A stretch of 64,000 nt of DNA from Mya arenaria (GCF_026914265.1 NC_069130.1:12947700-13011699); one strand, 5' to 3'. Numbered from the stretch's first letter, positions 1 through 11,595 are shown. Program-made: numbers and translations. Notes: a model not told the origin generated them from the sequence alone.

Positions 1-152
1 AGTTTTCGAACGGAAATATGAAAATCTGCTATCTGGTCTTTTGTCAGCAGTCTTATATCACTGGTTTGCTGATATTTACGCAAAAAATTGCTCATTCCAA
101 GACAAAAAAATAAAAAAAGCTGTGAAAACTGTAAATCTGTGAGAGTGCAGCT
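1..152. mobile_element. MITE with TTAA target site, right-hand part
   Basis: The window opens inside a non-autonomous inverted-repeat element. Its right terminal repeat reads TCTGTGAGAGTGCAGCT and is followed by TTAA (153-156). The complete version is at 35234-35574, where the left end is the exact inverse. The spacer after gene 1 (10402-10405) has the same flanks with a single TTAA and no element, so it is an empty site. No coding capacity is seen. Confidence 0.85.
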
Positions 153-156
153 TTAA

Positions 157-530
157 GTCCTATTTTCACTTTGTTTGGGTGGAATATTTTGCTCATTTAT
201 GAGAACAGCTGTATTAAATTCTGCACGAGCGGAGGATTTAATACATGTTGTGTTCTTGTGGGAGTGAGTTGTTTAAATTAATTTATTTTACAACGAATTT
301 GAAACAAGTTATTACAACGTTATATTGATCACTCTCGTGCGAGAGTGTGGTCTTGTTATGTGTGGGAAACCGGAGATCCGGAGGAAATTTGTCTAACAAG
401 GGTGACCACAAACCAAACTCACATGCGCCCATGCTGGCAATCGAATCAGGATTGCTTACGTGAGAAGCGAGTGTGCTAACTACATCACTAACCGGACAAC
501 CTAGCTAACCTAGACCTCCATTATTACATG
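157..530. repeat. Conserved intergenic spacer block, shared between gene units
   Basis: This block follows the MITE and recurs after gene 1 (10406-10790), after gene 4 (35579-35952) and after gene 1' (45828-46200). A diverged form follows gene 2 (about 14820-14900). It contains an ACTCTCGTGCGAGAGTG palindrome (329-345) and a SINE head on the opposite strand. It carries no open frame. It is best read as the downstream flank of the ancestral bZIP gene, copied with each unit. Confidence 0.6.
360..505 (-). mobile_element. tRNA-derived SINE
   Basis: Read on the minus strand, the head has a box-A-like stretch (GTAGTTAGCACACTCGC) and a box-B-like stretch (TGATTCGATTGCC) at tRNA-like spacing. A tail follows with a repeated CTCCGG and GGTTTCCCAC. 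That layout is a tRNA-head SINE. A related copy sits at 10610-10757. Target duplications are not obvious, because the copies appear to have spread with the spacer. Confidence 0.5.
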
Positions 531-532
531 TT

Positions 533-1275
533 ACCTGTAGCTACACGCCGTGTACGTGAACTTATACCTGTAGCTACACGCCGTGTCACTGACGTGAAAT
601 TATACCTGTAGCCACACGCCGTGAACGTGAAATTATACCTGTAGCTACACGCCGTGTACGTGAACTTATACCTGTAGCTACACGCCGTGTCACTGACGTG
701 AAATTATACCTGTAGCTATACACGCTGTGAACGTGAAATTATACCTGTAGCTACACGCCGTGTCACTGACGTGAAATTATACCTGTAGCTACACGCCGTG
801 TACGTGAACTTATACCTGTAGCTACACGCCGTGTCACTGACGTGAAATTATACCTGTAGCCACACGCCGTGAACGTGAACTTATACCTGTAGTTACACGC
901 CTTGTCACTGACGTGAAATTATACCTGTAGCTACACGCCGTGTACGTGAACTTATACCTGTAGCTTCACGCCGTGTACGTGAAATAATACCTGTAGCTAC
1001 ACGACGTGTACTTGAAATAATACCCGTGAAGCTACATGACGTGTACGTGAACTTATACCTGTAGCTACACGTCTTGTACGTTAACTTATGCCTTTAGGTG
1101 CACGCCATGTACGTGAACTTATACTAATAGTTTCACTACGTATACGTGAATTTATACTTGTAGGTACACGACATATACGTGTACTTATACCAGTAGTAAC
1201 ACGCCGAGTCATGACGTGAACTTATACCTGTAGGTACACCACATACACGTGAACTTATACGTATGTAGCTACAGG
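533..1275. repeat. 33-bp minisatellite upstream of gene 1
   Basis: About 22 imperfect units built on GTAGCTACACGCCGTG then TACGTGAACTTATACCT. Several units carry a short insertion that creates GTCACTGACGTGAAAT, so TGACGTGA (a near-CRE octamer) appears about six times and ACGTG in almost every unit. The array ends about 220 bp before the gene 1 TATA box. A far longer array of the same unit lies upstream of gene 4 (28284-31165). Confidence 0.9.
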
Positions 1276-1494
1276 AACTTGAATGTGAAGCTAAAACATA
1301 AAAAGGCATCAAGAGGAGTACAGTACATGACATAAATCGTGCCTGCGCAAGCTCATAACGAAAACTATTGGCCCTTATCGCCCATGTTTGATTCAGACGC
1401 TACTATTTCATATTCAAGGTTAGTAACTCCGGTATGTATCAGGTATGATACAATTTTGATTTTGTCCCCTAGGCCATTGAACATCGTGATCTGA

Positions 1495-1576
1495 TATAAA
1501 TGGCACCTGTAAAAAGTAGGACGTTTCAAGTAATTGTGAAATAGGTCCTCGTTATTTCATCAACGTTAATACAAAG
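1495..1576 (+). promoter_or_regulatory. TATA box and leader exon of bZIP gene 1
   Basis: TATAAA at 1495-1500 is followed by a leader (TGTGAAATAGGTCC, then TTTCATCAACG) and a splice donor after ACAAAG (1576). The same arrangement occurs before gene 4 (31379-31470) and, diverged, before genes 2 and 3. Conservation among paralogues whose surroundings differ supports a core promoter and 5' UTR exon. The transcription start is inferred from the TATA box. Confidence 0.6.
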
Positions 1577-1708
1577 GTATTAAACAGGCTTAGAAGCATG
1601 TTCAAATTAATCACATAATTAAGTTAATCTCATAGTCACGTTCTCATTAATCAAATGAATGGGGATCATTTTACCAAGCATATGATGAAATATAAATTGG
1701 GAACCCAG

Positions 1709-1772
1709 TAAAATAGTTTTACATCAGTCATATATATATATATATATATATGACTGATGTAAAACTATTTTA
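1709..1772. repeat. Perfect palindrome with a (TA)10 centre
   Basis: Two 21-base arms (AAAATAGTTTTACATCAGTCA and its exact inverse) flank ten TA dinucleotides. The outer T/A pair extends the match. It lies in intron 1 of gene 1 and is absent from intron 1 of gene 4. It could be a minimal foldback element. It would form a long hairpin in RNA or a cruciform in DNA. Confidence 0.9.
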
Positions 1773-1848
1773 TATATATGAGTGTGCTTTTCTAAACAAC
1801 TAGATGCTACTGTTAAGTAGGATTTCTCATATAGGTTCTGAAATATTC

Positions 1849-1849
<1 letters not shown>

Positions 1850-1909
<60 letters not shown>

Positions 1910-1925
1910 TTAATAATTTTTATTA
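1850..1925. repeat. (AAT)n microsatellite
   Basis: About 22 AAT trinucleotides just upstream of the Gypsy insertion in intron 1 of gene 1. The gene 4 paralogue has a shorter, interrupted AAT/AAG tract at 31546-31600, so the microsatellite is older than the insertion. Confidence 0.9.
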
Positions 1926-1955
1926 TAATAAAACGTTCCGGTTGCCACTCATTTC

Positions 1956-2142
1956 TGTTATGTTATGAAGAACGACTGCATGTGTTCTAACTATTTATTA
2001 TTGATACATATGATATTGGTGAGCATGGTACAGCTCTGACTGCTAGAGATAAACTGACCGCCTGTGTTGGCTGGCTGGCCTTATCATACAAGGTGAACTA
2101 TAAATAGCGGGAGGAATTAATTCATTGCCGTATAATGTTACA
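1956..2142 (-). repeat. 3' LTR of the Gypsy element
   Basis: On the element's own strand it starts TGTAACATTATACGG and ends CATAACA, giving TG...CA termini. It is preceded internally by a purine-rich tract. It is slightly longer than the opposite LTR. Confidence 0.9.
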
Positions 2143-5100
2143 TCTCCCTTCTTTACAAACAAAAGATATTATCAATAAATATAAATGTGATTTGATATCA
2201 AATTATTTATATTTATTTATAGAGGAAAAAGAGAAGGAGTTATTCAATGTTAGGGTTATAATAGCAGGATTTGAATTTCATCTGAAATTTATTAAAGGTT
2301 GTCAGACTAATTTAAACATTAAACAACTAATTTAGATAAGTGATTCAATCAGTTTACAAGCGAAATAAACATCACATGGATTCAATTACTTTTGGTTTTA
2401 CGGCCCTTCCTGACCTGGTCACGTACAGATTGTGATTGATACATGGAGAGGAAGTACTGCCAATTAGAGGGCTTTCCGAATCTTTGATGTCAGACTGGGT
2501 AGGTGTTTGACCTAAAGGCATTTCCTGTATTTCTGGCTCTACAAATTGACCATGGCAAGGCTCAATGGTCTTTAATAGATCCCGCCTATTTCGTGTGTAC
2601 ATAGACCCATCTGGGCACTGGACAGTGTATGATCTTTCATTTAACTTGTCAACTACAGTGGCTGGTCTCCAAGTTTTATTTAATTGTTGGATCATTGTAT
2701 TTTCTCCATATGTTAAGGGCTCTAGTGACCTTGCTTGTCTGTCATAATATTTCTTCCCCTTCTGTTTGCTACCTTGAATACCCTGCCTGACTAAATTAGG
2801 AGATATCACCTTGGGCATCAGATTTTCCTTAGATGTTGGGAGGATAGAGCGCAATTGTCTGTCCATGTTTAACTGCACAGGGGAATACCCTGACTCAAGA
2901 GGGGTGGTCCGGTATTCTAATATGCCAATAAAAGGATCACGCCCAGCGTCCTTAGCCTTTGTAAGGAGTTTCTTACAAACTGACACATATTTCTCAGCTA
3001 GACCGTTTGATTGACTGTGATAGGGACTAATTGTCTGGTGATTGAAATCCCATTCTTTTGCAAAATCAGCGAACTCCTGAGAGATATAACAGGGACCACC
3101 ATCAGATATAACCTTCTCACTAATTCCCCATCTGGCCATTATGCCTTTCATTCTGTTTATGACCGTGGTGCTTTTCATATTGGGCAATTCCTTGACCTCA
3201 AAATACCTGCTATAGTAATCCACTATCAGAAGATAGTTCCTGTTTTCCCAGGTGAATAGATCAGTGCCTATAATTTGCCATGGATAATCAGGAATCTCAA
3301 GGGGAATTAATGGCTCTTTTGGGTTTGAGTTTCTGTGTTTTATAGATGTGTTGCATTTTAACACGAGATTGGTAATATCAGCCGATATTCCTGGCCAAAA
3401 CATAACACCCCGGGCCCTTCTGAGACATTTCTCAACTCCCATGTGACCTGTGTGAATGAGTTCAAGCATCTGAGACTGCATTGCTTTGGGGATGATTATT
3501 TTATTTCCTTTCATGACTAACCCATCAATAGAAGTTAACTCATCACGGAAATTCCAGAAGGGCAGGGCAATATCTGGGACGGACACATTTTTCTAGAGGT
3601 TGGCCAACCTTGAAGTATAGTCTGTTTCAACAATACTGAAGTCTCATCTTGACTTGTTTTGTCCTTCAATTCATTCAATTTTCTGTCAGATACAGGTAAA
3701 TGAGAGATAACCATATGTACCTGCATGTCCATGCCTTGTGACAATTCAGGGAACGTTTCATTTAGAAAGTTCCTGCTCAGTGTGTCTGCAACTGGTACTT
3801 GTTTGGATGGATAATGTTTGATGTCAAGATCATATTTCTGTAGCTGTAGTAGCATACGCTGCAATCGTGCAGGAGCTGTGTTTATTGATTTTTTGAAAAT
3901 AGAAACTAACGGCAAATGATCAGTTTGCACGTTGACTTGTGACCATAAACAAAATGGTGGAACCGCTTGCAGCCGAACAAAATAGCAAACATTTCCTTCT
4001 CAATTTGTGCGTAATTGACCTCAGTTTGTGTGAGTGATTTTGATGCATATGCAAGTGGCTTCCCGTCTTGCATTATTGTTGCTCCGAGACCAAACTTGAA
4101 GGCATCAACTTGAAATGTTAATGGCTTGCTTTTGTCATAATAGGATAAAACCTGATTCGGGTCTGTGATGATTTGTTTCATTTTGTCAAATGCATCACTT
4201 TGTGCAGTTTCCCAACAGAATTCAACTTCTTTAGACAGTAATTGTCTCAGAGGGCTGTTACATCTGCCAAGTTTGGGGCAAATCTAGACAGATAGTTTAT
4301 CATACCTAATACGGTTTCAAGTTCTGATTTATTTTTGGGTGGCTTCATTTTCTGTATAGCCTCTGTCTTTGAGGTTGATTTTTTCAAACCATCTGATGTG
4401 AGAAGGTGACCAAAGTAGTCTACTTCTGATACCCCGACCTCGAGTTTGGTTTCGTTAAAACGAATTCCTTCATCATGAGACCTCTTTAGGACTGCTCTAA
4501 GATTGGATTCATGTTCCTCTCTAGATGACCCATACACTAGTATGTCATCCACGATGACAGCTACGCCACTTAGACCTTCAAGACAAGCATCAATCTTTTG
4601 CACAAAAAGATCACCGCTTGACTTCAGACCAAAGGGAACTCGGACATATCGGTACCTTCCATATAAGGTGTTAAAACATGCAAGGAACGATGACTCTCTC
4701 TCAAGTTTCAATGCCCAATAACCACTCCTAGCATCAAGCTTTGTGAAGTACTTTGCGCCTGAAAGCTGAGGCAATATATCATCCAGAGTTCTTAAAGGGT
4801 AATGTGGACGTTGAATGGCCTTATTCAAGTCACACGGATATATACGAATTTTGCCATTGGCTTTTTCGGCAACGACCATTGAACTAACCCAGTCAGTGGG
4901 TTCATTGACCTTTTCGATGACATCTAATGACTCAATGCGGAGTAACTCATCCTTGACTTTTTCTTGTAATGCTATAGGGACCTTTCTTAGGGGATGCACC
5001 ACAGGCTGGACAGTGGGATCAATGTGAATCTTACATTCACCGGCTAGCAGACCAATGCCATCAAATACTTCCTTGTATTCCTTTAATACCATGTCCTTAG

Positions 5101-6433
5101 TGAGGGGGTTGTCCTGGGAATCTGACATAACTGTGTATGTGAGATTTATGAGTTCAAAGTCAAGGGATGATTACAGACTTAGCAAAGGACTTGAATGTGT
5201 GTCAACTACATGAAAGTAAACATCCTTTGTTTGGCCAGTTCCAGGATGATTACACCTTAAAGTAATGCATCCCTTTACATTTAACGTGCTTTCGTCATAG
5301 GCTGAAAGCTTTGAATGTGAAGCTTCTAGAACTGACTTTATGCCTATGTCTCTAAAGGTTTTGTATGGCAATATATTCACTTGGCTACCAGTATCAATCT
5401 TGAACTGTACGGACAAATTGGAAGGACCTACCTTGAACTCTGCAAACACCTGCCCATTCCTAACAGTGGACTCCACATTGTCAATCACTAAATCCTTGAA
5501 ATCATGAGTACAAGAATTGTCATTGTCAATAACTTCATTTACACTTCTACACACTGATGCAAAATGGTTCCATTTTTGACATTTGTGACATTGTTTTCCC
5601 TTTGCGGGACACTGGTGTTGTTGTTGGTGTTTCCGCCCACAATTTTGGCAAGTCCGGGTAACGTCTTCTCCCAAAGTGACGCGCTGTTGTCTTCTCTGCT
5701 CCCACTGGCCTGAGGAATTGTGACCAGGCTGGCCTGAGGTGCTATGACCAGTAACCCTTCTTGAACGAACCACATTAACGGCTGCTCCTTGCGATGGTGC
5801 CTGCATTTCGCGCAGTTGTGCTTGAGCATATTCAAAGCTTAGACATATTTGAATAGCCTAGCTCAAGGTCAAATTTTCTCCCATATTAATGAGTTTTTCT
5901 CGGATTTTTTGTGATACTACTCCAAACACAATCCTATCCCTGATCATGTCTTCACTGTCCTTATAATTGCAATCCTTCACCATTACTCTCAATTTGGTCA
6001 AGAATTCTTCGAAAGAAAGTTCTCCCTGTGTCATATTGTTGAAACGATACCGTGCAAAAACGGGGTTGATCGTCGGCTGTAGGTGTTTTGTAATCGCTTC
6101 ACAAATTGCTGACAAATGTTCTCTGTCGGACGCTGACAGTTCTAGTGTTTTGTACATGTCCCGACCCTTTTCACCCATCCAAAGTTGCAAATAGGTGATG
6201 TGTACATCCTCATCCTTCCCTTTAAGTGGACCCTTAAATATAAGCTCACAGTGCTCTGTGAACTTCTTCCAAGCTTCCGGAAGATTTGAGCTATTCCAAT
6301 CCATGCACGGTGTTGGAACACCACTTAAAGTCATTCTCACAGTGAACAGTTTATTAGATGCTTAATCTATTAATTAACGATCCAATAATCCACATTTAAT
6401 ACTATATGAGCGATGAGTTCTTTTCTGACACCA

Positions 6434-6602
6434 TGTTATGTTATGAAGAACGACTGCATGTGTTCTAACTATTTATTATTGATACATATGATATTGGTGA
6501 GCATGGTACAGCTCTGACCGCCTGTGTTGGCTGGCTGGCCTTATCTTACAAGGTGAACTATAAATAGCGGGAGGAATTAATTCATTGCCGTATAATGTTA
6601 CA
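6434..6602 (-). repeat. 5' LTR of the Gypsy element
   Basis: A 169-bp direct repeat of 1956-2142. On the minus strand it is followed immediately by TGGTGTCAGAA, which matches the 3' end of a tRNA-Leu and is the likely primer-binding site. Confidence 0.9.
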
Positions 6603-6673
6603 ATTTCTTACAGTTATATTTTGATATTTAGAAAAACAATTGCTCATGTCTAATTTTACAGTTTTTCTTTCAG

Positions 6674-9615
6674 CTCAACGATGCAGTACAAACAGCAGAT
6701 TTCCAAAATAAACGTTTACGTTACAATGGAAGAACAGCAAACGCAGGTTGTTTCGTCAGTGGTACCCACCGTTGTTAGTGGATTATTTGATAATTCGGAG
6801 TCAGATGAAAATACTGATTATTCAACGTCAGATAATGTTGGACATAGCAGCACAATAAACGCAATTGACATCAGATCTGACGAAAGTTCTGTGAAAACTG
6901 ACGGAAAATACTTCAATTATAATGGTGCATGTGGATATACAAATACAAGTTATTCTTCTGACGTCATTTTGTCAGATTCGAACAGTGAGGACGTTGATGA
7001 CGTCTCGCGACGCCAGCTTCAAGAAAACGAATTGACGTCGTTTATAAGGGGGAACTGAAATATTCAATTCAGACAAAACGGCTAAAGGAAGGAAAGCAGG
7101 AATTGAAAGTGGAATTTAGCCCTCCACCGGAAGATGTGGTATGCATTTGTGTCTTTCGGAACACCTCAGCAATTTTCCATCGAAAACAACCTCGGATGTA
7201 TATGGCCGCTTTATAATGTCAGAATTCTTTACATTTAACTATATACGCTGGAGTTGTTCGCGTAGTGATTTCACGGTTGAAGTTAATCCGAAGGACTTTA
7301 CTATGGGGAATTTTAATTATGTAGGCAATTATACACTTCACTGACAATCAATTTAAACTTAGTAAAACAAAATGCACGTTAAAACTGGTTACTCTTAATT
7401 TAAACTATTATTTAAAAATATACTACTTATAATGCTACATATACTGGTATACATCCGAGGTTGTTTTCAATGGGAAATAGCAGAGGAGTTCCGAGTGGTA
7501 TTTCTGTCAAATTGAGCAAAATTAATTGACCACCATGAGTTCATATTTTTGCGATTCAGATATTGTACATAGTCTCTAATTAGACGTTATGTTTTGGAAT
7601 CTATTTTTCTTTGAGAATTTTGCAATATCAACAATCTTTATTTAAAACCCCATAAACGCAACACATCAACTGTCGACTTACGAACAGTTTTGACCTATAA
7701 TATACAATTCATCTATACATAATTATGACAACAAATACAAACGAAAAATTCGATATTTCCCATTTTCTAGTCTTAATATGTGAATTCCGTATGCCAATCG
7801 TTTCCGGATTGGTATTTTTTCAATATTTTAACGAGGGTTCCGCGTAGAAACGTGGAAAATCATAAAGTATTTGAAATCAAGTTGAAATGCTTCGACTTCT
7901 TTAAACAAACATTAAAATGTAAAATAAGTTCTTCAGATTTATAAGCAAAATGTAAACAATTTGAACTACTATCTTTCATAGAGTAAGCGGAAATTTCGAT
8001 GTAAACTTGTAATAGGATTAAAAACGTTTAATTTATACCCAATACAAATGCATTCTCTTTAACTAACCCGGATGTTGTTACAGCTTACACCGGAAGAGGA
8101 AGAGCGTGTGGTAAAACGGCGCGTGCAGAATAGAATGGCCGCACGCCGCTTCAGGGACAAACAGAAAGACAGAGCCCACACTTTGCAGAAGGTAAATTTG
8201 ATAAACAATAAATTATTAATTTTTTTTCTAATTATTTATAAACATACATTTTGGTATTACCGGTACTTACAATAAAATATTGACTTTATAAAAGAATGTT
8301 AATTTATTTTCGCATTACATCTGCTTTGACTGTAGCGTATTGACCTGGAAGTACTGCTACTTCAAAACCGTAGGGCTAAAAGTGTTTGCTTTTTAAGCGG
8401 TAGAAAAGCCTTAACATTAAACATATTTTAAATAGCAACATAAATCAACATGTCAATGAGCTGGTTTGGAACAAGAACCTTTTCATGCCTAGTTTTCGAA
8501 ATTATCGGAATGCTTCCAGGAAAATAGGACTGGTGTTTGTATTTGTTGAAAATCACGTTGAAGCGTTCATTCAGGGAAAACCCTTATCAATCCTTAATTT
8601 AAATAGTGCTCAAATATCAAAGGTTTGTCGTCAGTGTGTGTGTATACCACGCGATAAACGTCATAGATGCTACGTCGGAAGGCAAAAATTTGCTTAAAAT
8701 GAAGACTTGAATCTAAGATAACTTTTCATTTACGACACCATTTTAAATGAAACAAAGGGCAGTCTATGCCGCTTAAAGAGGCCCGCATTTGTTTTATTTC
8801 CGAAATTTGATGAGGTCATTAGTTTCATCAAACACTTCGACAAACCTGTTTCCAAAATAATGTTTTGACAGTGCTTTGTCAGACAGCCGTATTGTGAAAA
8901 GGTTTGTCGAAGTGTTTTAAGAAACTAAACTCGCAATCAAACTCTGGTAAAAGACCGAAGGCGAGGCCACGTAAGCGGCGTAGACTGCGCTATGTTTCAT
9001 TTAAAATGGTGAAGAAATAGTAAAGTTTTCATTGTTTAAAGTAGTTTTCCAAATCAAATTATTGCCTTCCGACGTAGCATTTATGACACAATTTATCACG
9101 TGGTATACACACACTGGTCGTGTCGATAAAGTTTCTATTGTCTGCTTATCACGACAAGGCATGCTAATGGGAGTAACTTTATGATTATTCATTCTATTGC
9201 TTGTTAATTGTGTCCAAAATCAGTTTATAGTTTACGTTATAGCGTCCGAAAAATGGAACGATTAAAAAAAAGATTAAAAATAGATATGTATGTATTTGTT
9301 TTATCAAAATACATGTTAACATGTAATCACAAACATACAGTAGTTTGTATGTCCATGAAGTAATTGATACTAATTATAACAATGTACACATAAAATACCC
9401 ATTGCATAATAATACACATTAATTTGTATTCGCCTTATATCTTAATTTGTTTGCAGGAGTGTCATCGGCAAGAAAGCATTCAGACGATGTTGAGGTACGA
9501 ACTGGCGCAGGTTCGAAAGGAAAGAGACGAATTCCGCCAGGCGCTTGATCAACACATGGCCGTCTGCCCGCTACAGTTTCCCGCGCGTTTCTATGCTTCA
9601 TCTTCGAACTCTTGA
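6674..9615 (+). pseudogene. bZIP gene 1, ATF3-like, frameshifted in exon 2
   Basis: Exons: 6674-7138 (acceptor TTTCTTTCAG, ATG 6681), 8084-8191 (108 bp) and 9457-9615. Exon 2 encodes an acidic Ser/Asp-rich region like that of gene 4. At the conserved LTPFIKEEL block one base is missing compared with genes 2-4, so the frame ends at 7058 after 125 codons and the bZIP is not reached. Exon 3 (basic region NRMAARRFR) and exon 4 (zipper ending QHMAVCPL) are intact, with good splice sites. The zipper has Gln at the second d position where its paralogues have Leu. The same lesion occurs in gene 1'. It is either a pseudogene or a source of a short protein without DNA-binding. Gene 4 is its closest relative, sharing intron sequence. 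Confidence 0.8.
8632..9116. mobile_element. Foldback (long inverted-repeat) element in intron 3 of gene 1
   Basis: The 485-bp element begins CAGTGTGTGTGTATACCACG and ends with the inverse. Further paired blocks lie inside (ATGCTACGTCGGAAGGCAA; CCATTTTAAATGAAAC; AAACACTTCGACAAACCT), so nearly the whole element can fold on itself. It is flanked by GTCGT (8627-8631, 9117-9121). The gene 4 paralogue has a single GTCGT at the matching site (33866 region) and no element. It encodes no transposase, so it is non-autonomous. The superfamily is uncertain; a 5-bp target duplication with CAGTG ends does not fit one family cleanly. Confidence 0.85.
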
Positions 9616-10331
9616 CAACATGTGAACACTGTCAACTATTTTTAGAAACAGATGTCAACATTTTACCTCGAAGCAGCTAATGACAGCAACACGTCATCAC
9701 GGTTTTCCCTGAAATTGCATTTATGGCGTTACAAAAAAAAAATCTTGTTTTCGATGTCCCGACATACCGACCATAATTTCTTTTGCTAGTCACCTGTGTT
9801 TTACCTTTTTTCTCCTCTATTGAGACACTAGTATTCAGGAAAGACGCGTAGACAAAATGGCGACGGTTTTCAGTGAGAAAAGGATATTCAGACACACTCT
9901 ACTTCAAATGAATAAAAAATAGTTATTTATATTCCGACGACCTACCTTACCTATATATTATGGTTGTGAAATAGGAAACCAACATTTTGAAACGTTTTGA
10001 AACTAAAATGTACAGGAGCATTTATCATTTTTTTGTGAATACATGAGAAATTCATTTAGTTATTACTTAGTCAAATTTATTTCCAAATTTACATATTGAA
10101 TCAAATTACTATGTCTTGTTAAGGAAAGAAACGGCATGGTGAGAATGTTGAAATATATATTCGCCATATCATTTGATAATATTTAAAATCGGCATTATTT
10201 CTTCTTTGTAAATGCACAGATAGATTCGCCATATCATTTGTTAATATTTAAAATCGGCATTATTTCTACTCTGTTAACGCACACATACATGCGCGCTTAT
10301 TTATTTATTGTTACTCTTTTTCAAAAATAAA
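9616..10331 (+). promoter_or_regulatory. 3' UTR of gene 1 with AU-rich element
   Basis: The sequence after the stop is conserved with genes 2 and 4. It includes ATTCGCCATATCATTTG with an AATCGGCATTATTTC partner, duplicated in tandem here (about 10158-10280). It ends with TTATTTATTTATTG (10297-10310) and AATAAA (10326-10331). Overlapping ATTTA motifs are the classic AU-rich instability element of immediate-early mRNAs. The role is inferred from the motif and its conservation. Confidence 0.55.
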
Positions 10332-10401
10332 AAAAAAAAAACAAAAAAAACATAAAAGTGTTATTTTTTATATAAACGATCAACATTTGCTATCTGATAT
10401 T

Positions 10402-10790
10402 TTAAGTCCTATTTTCACTTTGTTTGGGTGGAATATTTTGCTCATTTATGAGTACAGCTGTATTAAATGCTGCACGAGCGGAGGATTTAATACATGTTGT
10501 GTTCTTGTGGGAGTGAGTTGTTTAAATTTACTTATTTTACAACGAATTTGAAACAAGTTATTACAACGTTATATTAATCACTCTTGTGCGAGAGTGTGGT
10601 CTTGTGCTGTGTGGGAAACCGGAGTAACGGAGGAAACCCATTTGTCTAACTAAGGTGACCACAAATCAAACTCACATGCGCCCATGCTGGCAATCGAACA
10701 AGGATTGCTTACGTGAGAAGCGAGTGTGCTAACTACATCACTATCCGGACAAGCTAGCTAACCTTGACCTCCATTGTAATGCCAATTTGT
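10402..10790. repeat. Spacer block between genes 1 and 2, with an empty MITE site
   Basis: This is the same block as 157-530, but GATATTTTAAGTCC is uninterrupted (TTAA 10402-10405). It shows the pre-insertion state of the MITE found before gene 1'. No gene is present. Confidence 0.65.
10610..10757 (-). mobile_element. tRNA-derived SINE
   Basis: A second copy of the SINE head described at 360-505, differing by a few bases. The box-A-like and box-B-like stretches are both visible on the minus strand. Confidence 0.5.
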
Positions 10791-11590
10791 TGAAAATAGA
10801 TGTAAACAATGGGTAATAATGTTTTGTTGTTTTACCTATTAAGCGGTTTTATATACGTGTACAGAATGAAAAAAAAAACATGTACATTTCCATGCGAAGT
10901 GATCAGTTAAACGCGTGCCGTGCTTAAAAACAACCGACAAAAAAGCTTGTATCAAAATAATGTCTAACTATACAAATAATCTATGTTTTTGATTGTTTTT
11001 AAATTGACTAAAATGCGTCATCCGCCTCTTTCTCGGGGATTAACCTTAATATCAAATCTATTTGAATAACTTCAGTAATAATCTTAGTTATGTGAAATAA
11101 TGAACAATGTCACAACGACGGATCGAAGTAGTCGGCCATGTTTTCGTTTCAAGTTACCCGCTTACGAATGAAATAGTTTCATCAATTAAGTAGTACGGGA
11201 TGCAACTATTGATGGAACACATATATAGAAGAAATCGACTTATTTCCCTTTGATACACTTCCCCATCGACAGCTACGGGCCTGCATATATTTGATACATT
11301 ATTTTGTTTTTATAATTATTGTCATTTGTTTGTCTTATCGGAAAATCAGACATGTAACATTCGTTCAAATACGTTTAATACGTCAAAAATACGTTTGTTG
11401 GAACCACAGACGTGGTTTATAGGTCCGTGCTGGAATCAAGTTATCACTTGTCAATCGGAATTCCTCGGCTAGTATCAAGATATGGTCTATCTCGAAGCTT
11501 ACCGGAGATGGCCGAGTTGTTACGATTGTCTATCTCGAAGCTTGCCGCCGGAGATGGCCGAATTGTTACGATTTGTCACTTGTATTAAAT
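10791..11590. other. Intergenic, upstream region of gene 2
   Basis: No gene is seen. The only structure is a duplicated block of about 45 bp at 11485-11573 (TCTATCTCGAAGCTT then GGAGATGGCCGA and TTGTTACGA), immediately upstream of the TATA box. It could be a duplicated promoter element; no known binding site is clear. Confidence 0.5.
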
Positions 11591-11595
11591 TTGCC

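Larger units (their letters stand above)
1956..6602 (-). mobile_element. Ty3/Gypsy LTR retrotransposon, broken copy
   Basis: A fossil Metaviridae element lies antisense in intron 1 of gene 1. It is bounded by LTRs at 1956-2142 and 6434-6602 and by 5-bp target duplications ATTTC (1951-1955, 6603-6607). Read on the minus strand it has, in order, a tRNA-Leu-like primer-binding site next to the 5' LTR, gag with a zinc knuckle, a DTG-type protease, reverse transcriptase, RNase H, integrase, and a purine tract (AAAGAAGGGAGA) before the 3' LTR. PR-RT-RH-IN order defines Ty3/Gypsy. It resembles the K02A2.6-like or Mag-like elements frequent in molluscs (from memory). It carries roughly five breaks and is dead. 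The LTRs are nearly identical apart from one short length difference, so insertion was recent. Confidence 0.95.

Noticed and set aside
360-505. Functional tRNA gene
   Set aside because: The box-A-like and box-B-like stretches are degenerate and no cloverleaf with a paired acceptor stem can be drawn; SINE head preferred.
2565-6194. Plus-strand open frames within the Gypsy element
   Set aside because: They are antisense shadows of the element's own coding region.
8485-8697. Small open frames in intron 3 of gene 1 (also 9001-9192)
   Set aside because: They overlap the foldback element or plain intron and are not conserved in gene 4.
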